Assembly: GCF_007655135.1 (NCBI RefSeq)
Contig: NC_045127.1
Span: 40,187,538 to 40,251,537, forward strand
From: Punica granatum
Lineage: Eukaryota > Streptophyta > Magnoliopsida > Myrtales > Lythraceae
Length of the DNA stretch: 64,000 nt
Reading direction: 5' to 3'
The notes below the pieces were generated by a model that saw only the letters and a list, made by a program, of their open reading frames with translations, was not told the DNA's origin and did not search any database. The stretch's first letter is position 1. Each line of letters begins with the position of its first letter. Of the stretch, positions 35,565-46,465 are shown piece by piece. Position numbers and translations under genes: made by a program.

Positions 35565-35770
35565 GTCTAATGGTGATATATATCATATGTGAACATACAA
35601 TCGACAAAGAGTGGATATATTAATTTCTTCATTATTATGATGCGTATTCATCGGGTTTGGAGATTTTAATGCAATCTGCCAGTTACGATTTACGGTTATT
35701 TTAAGGGATAAGTGTTTCTCTACGTACAATTTTGGACTTGTGATCGTTGATATTTCTGAGTAAATGTTCG

Positions 35771-35945
35771 TTTAATGGGCGGACTTGATCTTATTACGAA
35801 GTTGATATAAACGGTTTCTCATTAGTTGTTATTATTTTATATGTATGTGTCGATATTGAGTGCATATCAGTTAATGGACCTACTCGATCTTCTTACAAAG
35901 TTGATATAAACGGTTTCTCATTAGTTATTATTATATTTTATGTAT
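35771..35945. repeat. tandem duplication with 100-bp period
   Basis: TTTAATGGGCGGACTTGATC...GTTGATATAAACGGTTTCTC recurs exactly 100 bases later as TTAATGGACCTACTCGATC...GTTGATATAAACGGTTTCTC. The second unit is partial. Confidence 0.7.
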
Positions 35946-36192
35946 GCGTTTGCTGGCTTATAACATATCCTTTCTAGTTCCCCTTTCTGGGCATATTTAT
36001 GAAATCGTTGTGGAGATAATTAATAAGTAGGATTTCGTGTTTGACTATAAAGCTAATGCAAATTATTAAGCATGATTAAGGAGCTTGAGATTGCATAAAG
36101 TACACACGCTAGCTCGTGCGTCCGAGCAAATGTGAATTTTGTGGGTCTGCTTTTCCAACTTCTGAAACGTAATGAAGCTTCCCGCATGATCC

Positions 36193-36721
36193 TATTAAAT
36201 TTCCATGGGGCTTATACGGGCTCGGGCCCATATCCACTTAAAAGCTCAATCTGATAAGTGGTGGTACCCAAGCTATATATTAACCCATGGATTTTCTTTT
36301 TTTTTTTCCGATGTGGGATCTATCCCATTTTACTCCTCAACACCCGCTCTCACGTGCAATGTGTGGTCTTTTTCTGCCTACACGTTGTCACGTGCCCTTA
36401 AATACCCGCCCTCAACAATTGACCTCGAGCCGGGCTCATCTTCCGTGCTCGGGCGAGGGGTGACACTAACACGAGGCGCACTCTTGGCTGCACTCGGACA
36501 TACTAGGCCTGGCGTGGTGTGAGTCCATGCGCATACGCGCGTAGGCATGCGGAAGCATACGCTCTGATACCATATTAAATTTCCATGGGGCTTATACGGG
36601 CTCGGGTCCATATCCACTTAAAAGCTCAAGCTGATAAGTGGTGGTACCCAAGCCATATATTAACCCATAGATTTTTATTTTCTTTTCCGATATGGGATTT
36701 ATCCCATTTTACTCCTCAACA
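36193..36721 (-). mobile_element. complete TRIM (terminal-repeat retrotransposon in miniature)
   Basis: Two nearly identical direct repeats of about 150 bp (36193-36342 and 36573-36721; start TATTAAATTTCCATGGGGCT, end TACTCCTCAACA) flank a 230-bp core with no gene. On the - strand the 5' LTR is followed at once by TGGTATCAGAGC (complement of 36561-36572), the primer-binding site for initiator tRNA-Met. The other core end is a purine-rich GAGAGCGGG directly before the second LTR, a polypurine tract. Flanking 5-mers are GATCC and GATGC, a target-site duplication with one mismatch. Both LTRs lack the canonical CA at one end. Frames at 36205-36522 and 36378-36617 are not genes. Confidence 0.88.
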
Positions 36722-37589
36722 GATGCCGTCTAGGAATTGCTAAACAACATAAAGCTTTTTTGACTAACCCCACGGACATCGCCATTTCGGTGAATGAAAC
36801 TTGCTACATGAATGATGTCAAGGCACCTTTAGGACTACTCCTATAAATATTGTACACGTTACACGTGACAACTCATCTTTTTATTCAGGTTCAAGGACAA
36901 AAGAAAATTTAAAGCACAATAAGTCCGTAAAAGTGGTTTAGGCTCGGTTCGAGGCTATGTCAATGGAAAATATATTTCAATTGAAAAAATTTTACCTTTT
37001 AGCGGATCGATCTAAGTCGAATCCAAAGTAATCAGAACCCACTAGACCAAACTACTAGGTGATACACACCATTTTTTTTTTCAGTGTACACTCTACTATT
37101 CGAAAGTACAAAAATACCTGAAATGTCACCCATTCTTAAAGTGTGTTTTACGACTTAGAATAACGCGTCTTCCTCTTGGATCTAATATAATTTATGATAC
37201 GCTTCCCACAGTACTGCCCAAGAAAGAAAGCTTTTATTATTATTTTTTCCCTTTTATTTTGCTGATTCGAGAAATGGCTTGTTTATTGACTTATGGAATC
37301 CCTTTGCACATACACGCCTCATACTCCGATAGTGTTTCTCGTTAACATGTTTAATTGACTTACGATCTTTTTGTTTTATAAGATTGTGACTTATCACAAC
37401 TCTGTATAATGAATCCTGTGGCCCGAGTTTTCTTGTGCTAATACGTACAGCAAATTAGTATGAGATAACTTTTCATCACTGTTAGGACTAGTTACATGTT
37501 AATCGATCATTTACAATATCTTCTACAAAATTTCACCAAGGTATTTTTATCTATTGATCTATAGCAACTAGTTTCCAAGTTTTTATCAT

Positions 37590-37790
37590 CTATACATAAT
37601 ATAATTCAAACTACTCCCATGAAATCTTTTCATGTATAGGCCTTTTTCTTAAATTTTAAATTCATAGTAAAACGTCCCTTCATAATCCTGTATTAAAATA
37701 TATATACAAATTTCAAGTCATATTATATTTTCATTTTTATCCCATCTACTTTTCTCACTTATTTTAATAAATTTAAATTTTATCATTTTT
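37590..37790 (+). repeat. dispersed repeat, copy 2
   Basis: Diverged direct copy of 34415-34640, same order of shared phrases. Confidence 0.6.
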
Positions 37791-39898
37791 ATTCTTTTTT
37801 TTTCCTTAACAAGCCCATGCATCGAACGGAGAAAAAAAGACTAATTATCGTTTATTTTTGGATTAAATGCATAAGGATAAATTTCTTTATCTTATATCAA
37901 TGAACGTCTAAGAGACACTGAACACAGTCCTGGGACCGTCCAATTAGCTTGAGGATTTTCTCCCACAATTTTATGGCCACAAGTTTAGCCGACTGGATTT
38001 GAATAAAATTAATACAAGTATCAACATGGATTGATTGAAGTGGTTTGGTGATTGTTCCTATTAAGTAAAGTCTTGAACTTAAGTCTTGTAAATAATGAAG
38101 AAAATCCACATTGGAAAGAATTTTATGTCTTAATAGTCTGATCCAACTAGCACTAAATTATTCGAGGTCCATTAAGATTTTGGATACTACAGACAAAAGA
38201 ATATAATACCAGTAGAATTGCTGTACAAATATCCTTTTCGATCCAAAGAAAAGCATCGTTGGAAAGAACATTTACATAACACGTATACTAGTACTCATAT
38301 TATGAGCCTCAAGTTGACATGGGATTAGGCCTAGCTAGCGTAGCAAACCGCGGTACGTTCTTTTTGCTTTTTTTTTTTCCCTCCATTTTAGATTAACTTT
38401 TTGTTAATTTTCTTTTCGCAGAAAGGTTTAACATTTTCTTGGCTTATGGTTCTTGATTATTATTAGTCTTTTTTTATACTGGAGAGAAGAGAACCCATGT
38501 CTTAGTAAAGAGAGGAAACAGAGACTAGCCAGCAAATACTATACTAGAGACTGCAGAAGGTAATCAAATCGAAACATTTTTCTTTTTATGTCGAGGGCGA
38601 TTACGTACCATTGTGCCAATTTAATAGGTAGGGACCATTATTGCGAGTGCGATTATAAACATATCTTTAGTCGAAATAATTTAATAATCTGACTAATTGT
38701 TAAGAGTTGTTATCCCACGTTAGAAAACTTTGGAGAAAATCATGGATTTGTATGTGTTTTCAGTTCCACCACTTGAGATTGGTATGAATTCGACAGAAAT
38801 TTAATACTGACAGAAGATTCCCAAGATTGCAAAACATAATACCATTATTTACCCGGGCTGGCTAGATAGGGACCAAGTATACTATTCCCTTAAATCAAAT
38901 ACTACTTTCAGTTTCATATTCAGAACACGTTCAGGAACTATCCTAGAAATTTCTTGTCAAAGATCGAACTATATTATTATTTGTTCGGGAAGTCTAATTC
39001 CAACTGCTAACTGGAAAGGACCCAAACAGATTGATGGGGAAAGTTCTGAAATTTCAAAAAGGGAATTAAAGCAGGCAGACCCACCGGCCCATGCAAAAAA
39101 TAATAATAATAATAATATCAACCCCGAACTTTTAATCTGTCAATTTCATTTATGCCTCTATAATTTACATGCGGCCTGAAAATACCCCTTTGAGCTTACT
39201 ATTGTCTCCAATGTGACCCCTCAATTGGGAAGCCTCTCTATTTGATCCAAATCGCTAGTTATCCAGCCAAAGTTTCTACTGACACGCGACCAAATTAACT
39301 TTCGTACAAGTATAACATGTTCCCGTTTTAGGAGCTTGAACTTTGGAGCATTACATGGTTTATCAATATATGCATATCATCATATATGTGCAACTTTTAT
39401 ACGCTCGGAATTCAAATGGCAAACAATAAATCTAACGACATTAACATATGATACCGAAGTAGATGCAAAAATGTTAATGCTCGCCTCTATGTTATGACAC
39501 TTTTCTTAGATAAACTGAGAGGAGAGAGTAAAATACCATCAAAGACTTGTTAAGAGTTGGAGAGAATTTACGGGCCATATTAGAATTACAGGAAACAATG
39601 TATACGAAGGTCAAGAAGGATATACCTATGACCATTGAGGACATGGTTAATGGCAAATTGAGCTTCCATAGGGCGAAGTTTACTTGCATCGCAAGGATTC
39701 AAAACCCATTGAGACACCTCGCTGTTAGGATCATACGGACGTCCGTTTCGGTTAATTGAGACTCCTGCGGCTTCACCCGAAATAGGATTTTCGAATGAGT
39801 ATCCGGCCAGTATATATGTGCATGTTTTTTCTCCTCTTCGTCTTGAATTAATTATCCCATCTTTGAATTCTCCGTCCATCGTCCATTGCTGGCCTTAT

Positions 39899-40018
39899 GT
39901 AATCATGAGTCTTCATGCCCACCATTTCTCCAAAAAGCCCCTCTCTCTCTCCCTCCCTCCCCCTCCAACACCCTCGCCCACCCGCCCTCCCACACCCCGC
40001 GCACCCCCCCCCCACCAA
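39899..40018 (+). promoter_or_regulatory. ZPR promoter-proximal region with CT-rich leader
   Basis: About 35-155 bases before the start codon lies a long C/T tract (39937-40018: CTCTCTCTCTCCCTCCCTCC, then a C run), typical of plant 5' leaders. At 39899-39906 GTAATCAT matches the first eight positions of the HD-ZIP III consensus GTAATSATTAC; the last three differ. Known ZPR genes are direct HD-ZIP III targets, so the match is suggestive but can easily occur by chance. Confidence 0.35.
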
Positions 40019-40052
40019 CTCCACCTCTATATAATCGATCTCATCTGTTCCG

Positions 40053-40638
40053 ATGTTTTGCTCATATCATACACTTATAACTTGCCCATCTCATTGCTGG
40101 ATGTATTCTCTTATTTGTAAGCCTATAGTGAAGCTACATAAAAAAAAGACGTGGATTGGCTCTTGTGAATGGACTCCTGTCCGGCGGCACAATGCTTCCC
40201 ATCTCCGAGGGCAGCCATTGAAACAACACGGTAGTCTACGAGTCGTCGAGCTTTACAGGTCCTAATTTCTTGTACATAATATATACGTGTGTATAAAATA
40301 TATGCCATATATATGTATGTAACCTAGCTTGTTTTAATGATTCTCACAAATTAGAGATTCTTTTTTTTTTCTTTTTCTTGGTCCTGATAATATACAGGAG
40401 AAGATCAAGGATATCAAGAAGAGAAGCAATGAAGCCGAAAATGGCGAAAGGTAAGAAGAAGACAGAAAGTTTGGAGATGAAGAACCTCAAGCTTCTAATA
40501 AAGAATCACAGCATCATCCAGAAGAACGAGAAGTTGAGGGAGAAGGCTCTTCTTCTCCACCAAGAGAACGCAGCTCTACTCCTTCTGCTTAAGAACAAGT
40601 TTTCCTGTGGAGCGAAAGACGAAATAGTTGATCACTAG
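40053..40638 (+). CDS. ZPR: LITTLE ZIPPER protein (ZPR1/2-type), two exons
   Basis: ZPR proteins are small leucine-zipper proteins that pair with HD-ZIP III transcription factors and block their DNA binding, forming a feedback loop in leaf polarity and shoot meristem control. Exon 1 is 40053-40258, intron 40259-40397 (GT...ATATACAG), exon 2 40398-40638. The exons join in frame (phase 2), giving 148 residues. Exon 2 carries an arginine-rich start (RRRSRISRRE), the hallmark EMKNLKLLIKNHSIIQKNEK at about residues 92-111, and the zipper continuation LREKALLLHQENAALLLLLK with heptad leucines. An in-frame TAA lies shortly before ATG 40053, so this is the first possible start in the frame. The 68-residue exon 1 is longer and more basic/cysteine-containing than I remember for ZPR1 (about 90 aa in total), so its exact start is less certain; M at 40101 is an alternative. 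The gene stands alone between repeats; a foldback transposon begins 345 bp beyond the stop. Confidence 0.85.
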
Positions 40639-40972
40639 GAACATCCTTTCACTTGATCGGTGATTCCATCGATATAGCCAGTGTTATTCGTTTAGTACAA
40701 TTTAAAATAAATCGGAAACAATCTGTGCTATCACCTAACAGAGTAGAATATTCTGTCAATTAATGTCGATTGTGCGACTAATTTTTGGATAAGTAAAGCA
40801 ACCGATATGTTTCTTTCTCTCATCTTATGAGCTTTTTCAAAGAAATATCAGAAATGTAAGAGCTCAATAGATATTAATTGAAATAACATCTACGAATAAT
40901 ATTGGATCTTACCTATTACTAGTTTTCGACCAGTGCGATGCAGAGGTCGAGCAATATTTTGAAGAAATATTG

Positions 40973-40982
40973 TATATAACAC
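40973..40982. repeat. left 10-bp target-site duplication of the foldback element
   Basis: TATATAACAC, identical to 42328-42337. Confidence 0.85.
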
Positions 40983-42327
40983 GCGTAAACTATCAATTTC
41001 ATCCCTGACTTGTACAAATTGCATTAATCGGGTCCCTGAGAAAAATGTTACATCAATTCGGTCCATGATCACATCAATTTCGTCCGTGATCACTTCATTC
41101 TTGGTCACATCAATTTCGTCATTGGTCACATTAATTTTGTCCTTGATCACATCAATTTAGTCCTTGGACACTTCAATTTCGTCCATAGTCACTTCAATTT
41201 CGTCCTTGATTACATCAATTTTGTCCCTTTCTTGGTCACATTAATTCAGTCATTTCTTGATTACATCATTTTAGTCTTTGTCAACATTAATTTTTTACCT
41301 AAAAAATGTCCATATGGTATTCCTCATCCTTTTCACTACTCTTGTCTCTGAGCCGATTTTAGAGCATTTATTCTTATTGCTCGGACCTTCGTTTCTCGTG
41401 TTCTTGGTGGCTATAAAAAGCTTACACATAGTATTACTACTTAAGATTAAGTTTCGAGCGATAAGGCAAAGAAACAAGTTAGAAAAATGCGGTTAAAATT
41501 TGGTTTTCACTCACAAGACAGAAATTTAGAAGAGCGATATCTCTCAAGCTATGCAATGAAATTATGAGCCGTCAAGTGTTGTAGATTCCTTACGATATGA
41601 GGAATCTGGCTATATAAATTTTTTGGACCAATATTGGTTTTATAAGAATTTGTTCACGTGTTTTAGAGAGAGAAATCTTTATGGATCATCAATGGCGAAT
41701 TCTTATACAGTCAACATTGATCCAAAAATTTATATATACAGATTGCTCATATCATAGGGAAGCTACAACATTTAACGGCTCGTAATTTCGTTGCACCGTT
41801 TGAGAGATATCGCTCTCTGGAATTTCAACCTTGTGACTAAAAATCGAATTTCAACAGCATTTTTCTAACTTGTTTCTTCGCTTTTTGGCTGAAAACTTGA
41901 TGATGAGTAGTAAAGCTATGTATAAGCTTTCTATAGCCACCAAGAATACGAGAATCAGAGATCCCAGCAATGAGAACGAATACTCCAAAGTTGGCTGAAA
42001 GACAAGAGTAGTAAAAAGGAAGGAAAAAACTAGATAGACCTTTTTGATGTAAAGAATTGATGTTGACAATGACCAAAATGATATGATCAAGGAGTGACTG
42101 AATTGATGTGACAAGGTGATGGACTAAATTGATGTAACCAAGGACGAAATTGATGTGATCAATAATGAAATTGATGTGACTAAAGACGAAATTGTTGTGT
42201 CCAATGACTAAATTAATGTAACTAAAGGCAAAATTGATGTGACTAGGACCGAATAGATGTAACATTTTTCTTAAGGACCCGATTGATGTAACTTGCATAA
42301 GTCATGGACGAAATTAATCGCTTACTC
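40983..42327. mobile_element. Mutator-like foldback element with about 600-bp inverted arms
   Basis: The element is a near-complete inverted repeat centred at about 41660 and bounded by the direct repeat TATATAACAC (40973-40982, 42328-42337), a length typical of Mutator-like insertions. The left tip GCGTAAACTATCAATTTCAT pairs with the right tip GAGTAAGCGATTAATTTCGT. Each arm holds, in order, an array of degenerate 17-22-bp units (GTCACATCAATTTCGTCC), a hydrophobic coding-like segment, and AT-rich DNA with AGAGCGATATCTCTC / GAGAGATATCGCTCTC. The protein segments (41278-41496 on +, 41851-42114 on -) are homologous to each other: LFTTLVSEPILEHLFLLLG versus LFTTLVFQPTLEYSFSLLG, then FLVAI and RNKLEKC. 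No transposase is present. The shared segment may be a captured host gene piece; I do not recognise it. Confidence 0.88.
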
Positions 42328-42337
42328 TATATAACAC
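42328..42337. repeat. right 10-bp target-site duplication of the foldback element
   Basis: TATATAACAC, identical to 40973-40982. Confidence 0.85.
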
Positions 42338-43941
42338 TTTTGAAGAAAAATTGATTTCTTAAGAATAATATTTTAAAAATAAAAATTTTGAACTATGAAC
42401 TTCAAGTTTATTAGATTTAACATAATAAACTGATCCAATGACATTAACTATCTAAACTAATATTTTGTGATATCCTTTATCATCTTCACAATTAAACTTC
42501 TATCTTTTCAGTAAAAATTATGTTATTGATCAATAATTTTTACGCTAATTATATTAGTTAATGCGTATATCTATATAATTATTGCCAAAAGTACATAGAT
42601 TTATTAAATATATTCATTTTAGACACAGTAATTTCATTTTGCACATTTTTATCCAAAGTATGTTTATTCGAAATTCATATTTTCATAAGTTAATTTTTTT
42701 ATTTCTTAGGTATGACGATAAATTCATAAAATTAGTGGCTTTTAACAATTTGTTTAACTATAGGTTTCAATTTCAATTGACTATAGGATAGAATTTCATA
42801 TCAATTTTTTTTATTTTTTGTTTGACTTTTAGAGTAATTGAAGTAGTTATCAAGAAAACATATTTAATTTATATATTGTCTCCTCATATAATAATAATAA
42901 TAATAATTTTTTGGAATAATTTTTACATGCATTAAATGTGTTTATTACAAATGTAATCAATTTTATTCTTTATGATAGATAATCTATCATTTTCTTATTT
43001 GATTAATTAATAGATCAGTGAAAAGGATCTTGAATTTGGGAAATACGTAGAAGGTATATCTGTAGCGAATGCAATAATGGTCGATGGATACCAGTGTGCT
43101 TCATGTGGAGCCGGTACATGCCCTTTCGCTCTCCGGTTAAGAAAGAAAGGTCCTTGGGCCAAAAAGGGATGAGAGAAATTTTACAAAAAGTCAAGAAAAG
43201 AAAAGGAAAGCAAAAATGACGACGCAAGAGAGCGATCGCCTGCCCTTATTGAAGGGGGATCCGCTTAGATGAGGAAGACCAACTTTCCTACGGTGTTAAG
43301 CGGGCTATAAGAAGATGTCGTTGAGACGGGAGGTGGAGAGCAGTCTGAACAATGGTACGAAGGGTCTAGATGAAGGGTAGTTGTCCTTCGAAGATGGAGC
43401 GAGGCACTCTCGAAGACTATGGGATTCTATACTTTGTGGCTGGGTCCAGTTTATTATTGTACAGTTGAAGGAAAGCATTTTTCCTTTTCTATTTTTTCAA
43501 GATCGAATAGCCTCTCAATGTGATTTCGTGATTTAAGGTTTCGTGATCTCTACTTGAGATCTTGTGATAGTTCGTAGTATGTATTCCTTAAATGCATAAT
43601 CTCCATATTGAGAAAGTCTTATACGTAACAAGGTATACTTAATGGATTTACTAATTAATAGTCATTCAACACATCATCATTGCATAGAAACAGTTGTAAA
43701 TATTTGTCATAATAATGTATAAAAAGAGAATTTATTGACTCTTCTAACACAATACCATGTATTATATCTTTCACTTTAAGACTTTTAAGGGATGTTAAAA
43801 AAAAAACTTCAGAAAAACTCTAAAATTTACTTGATTTCAAGGCACCTCTCAAAAATGTTTTGCTTTTCCCTCTCTTCTTCTCATTTATTGAGGTATTTTT
43901 TTTTGGTATACTATTTTGAGGATTTTTTTTTCTCTTTCTTT

Positions 43942-43975
<34 letters not shown>

Positions 43976-46465
43976 TCCTTTTAAAGTTTACTGGGTTTTT
44001 TTGCCACGACAAATATACTTTTATTTACATTATTCAAACTTAATTTTTTTGGTTAAATTTCAAAATTTTCATAAAAAATATTCCTTTTGTCTATAGTATA
44101 TAATATCTACTAATTATATCCAAATATTTTTAGGAATTTTGATCAATTCATATATTACAAATATATTGGAGAAGCAAAAGACAAATAGTGGTGTAACATT
44201 TTCAAAATTATCAGTTTTTCAATCCGATAAACAATTAGTAACTATAACTTTTGTCACCATGGGTAACCTCTTCAAATCTTGATCTCTTTGTTATACTCTA
44301 CAATATTCTCTTAATTGAGATTTATGATGGGTTATCAAAAAATCAAGTTTCACTATTTGTTATACTATTCTTACTCAAATCTCATATATTAAATTTTATG
44401 AATTTGAATAATTTTAGTCTAGAATGAATCAATCATTTCCAAGAGTGATTTACTTTATAAGATTTGCAATAGTTTTAAACATTATTCAATAAAGTTTAAA
44501 TTCATATAATTATAATTTTTAAATTTTCCAAATATTATGAATATTTGGAAAATAATAATGTATTCTTCATTTTCATAACAATGATTCGAATCAATATTAA
44601 ATTCACTATTGAAATAATAATAATGATTCGAATTAATGTATTCTTCATTTTCATATTTACTACTCTTATCTATAATAATATGTATTATTAATTAATTTTT
44701 ATATAACATATTAATCTATGAATTACAATACATTTACTATTATATCCATTAATTATACAACATTGGTGGTAAATTTTACATTGATTTGGCATTGGCATTG
44801 ATGGTATAAATATTATTATGAGACCATTTAATACAAACAATTAGTAGACTTTATCTTTTATACCCAATTTATCAATATTAGGAGGTGGAAATTAATAATT
44901 TTCAAAGTATCGTTAACAATTTAAATTATTGACCGTAACTTATTTCTCTCCATATATATAACGTACCTCCCCACTCAGATGTACATATTGATCGTAAGGC
45001 ATATATACACTCTATTTCATTAATTATAGCAGAGTTTATCTACATAATTAGCATAAATTTGTATAATTTTAGCTAAAATGACTCAATTATTTTTTTGAGA
45101 TATCAAAGTATATTTATTTTAATCAAATCTCATACAATTATTTGAGTTTTGAGAATAAATTTGAAAAATTATTATTATTTTTGGGTATATATGTGAATTA
45201 ATTGTATATATTTAGAATTATATCACTCTTTATTTGCATTTAAATCATGTATTAGTATAGTATTTATTTTCTTTGGGATAGTATTTTTTAATCTTGAATA
45301 TTATTTACATATTTACTTTTATGACCTTATAATATTTAAAAAATTACTTTTCTAACCATATTTAATAAGTCACAATGCAACCCTCCAAAGGAACTCAAGT
45401 GAATAAAGCCCACTGCCACAGAGAGCATAGGCCCATTGCCTCAAAGAGAGAAGGCCCACTGTCTCAAAGAGTGCAGAGTAGTTGGTAGAATTAACAATTA
45501 AATTCTCCTCTACCGTGAGATCCAAGGTGCATTTCATGTTCAATCGACGCGGAAAGTTCAACATTGAAGTGAACTCTTGAGAGTGTAATGGTACAACCGA
45601 TGAGATCAGAGGAATCTTCCCCCTTAGCTCAAACACTGATACCTCCAAGTTTGAATCACTCTATTCCAAAACTAGCCCTGTCAAAAAATGATGTCCATTT
45701 CTAAACAAAATTTTAGGTCGAGGTAGCTAATCGGATTAGCTTCAGATGAGTTAGCGGATAGGAGGTATCGCTAATGACGAATGGCACTTCTTTTTCATCA
45801 TCCCACACACTTATATCCCTAGTCACCTTGAGCCTCAGATTGAAGTTTCTTTCTCCTAACCCTCGCCGAGTGACCGTCCCCACACTGGGGCAAATCGCAG
45901 TAGGATGAAAGCAATAAAGCCACGTAAGATGTGAAAGCAAGGCATATCAAGAAGGAATTTCCAAAATGGGTGTTATGAAAAAAAAAATACACGAAAAAGA
46001 ACGGGGTATGCAGCGAAAGCAAACAAAACAAAAATAGAAAAGAGATCGCAAATAAGAATGTGGTGAAAGGAAGCATCAAGCAAAGATATGAGCACCAAGA
46101 AAAGTCCTTCAATGGCGATGTATCCAAGAAAGTCAAGACTGCAAGAAAATGGTCGACGGCTTTATACCCCACATGAATATAATTATTTGAGCCGATAAAC
46201 CCAATGTCCTTTGCCAATAGCCTATCCTACATTATAACCATGAAAAGACCATTTAGATTTTTGATGCCTTCTAAGGGTTTAATGTGATTGATATGCAAAG
46301 AACTTTACCAGCGGGAAAAGAGAGCTAGGATGATACACAGGTTAACTAATGGGCATGATATGATGAAACCCTTTAAAGAAATTCACTTCCTACCCACATA
46401 TGATCTTGCTCCTCTAAGATAAACACCACACTCACCAAAAGACTCGCGTGATTGGTTGTGTGCAT
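42338..46465. other. AT-rich intergenic stretch
   Basis: No gene supported. A more GC-rich island at 43015-43460 and another at 45370-46220 stand out from very AT-rich DNA. The second has - strand frames (45370-45648, 45713-45940, 45819-46217) with gene-like composition but no recognised family. A (TA)n microsatellite is at about 43944-43974. A local duplication of about 75 bp (AATGTATTCTTCATTTTCATA and AATGATTCGAATYAAT phrases) lies at about 44556-44662. Confidence 0.4.
43944..43974. repeat. (TA)n microsatellite
   Basis: About 15 uninterrupted TA units. Confidence 0.95.

Larger units (their letters stand above)
36722..40052. other. intergenic stretch upstream of the ZPR gene
   Basis: No intact gene seen. 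It contains the second dispersed-repeat copy (37590-37790). At about 39540-39760 there is a moderately coding-like segment that also holds a tRNA B-box-like GGATTCAAAACCC, identity unknown. From 39940 a CT-rich leader begins. AATAAT runs at about 39102-39115 and other AT-rich DNA show nothing further. Confidence 0.4.

Noticed and set aside
36205..36617. Genes of 105 and 79 codons
   Set aside because: They lie within the TRIM terminal repeats and core and have no recognisable domain.
39547..39879. Overlapping frames on both strands just upstream of ZPR as a separate gene
   Set aside because: No recognised domain; the segment contains a tRNA B-box-like motif and may be an old SINE. Left as unassigned.
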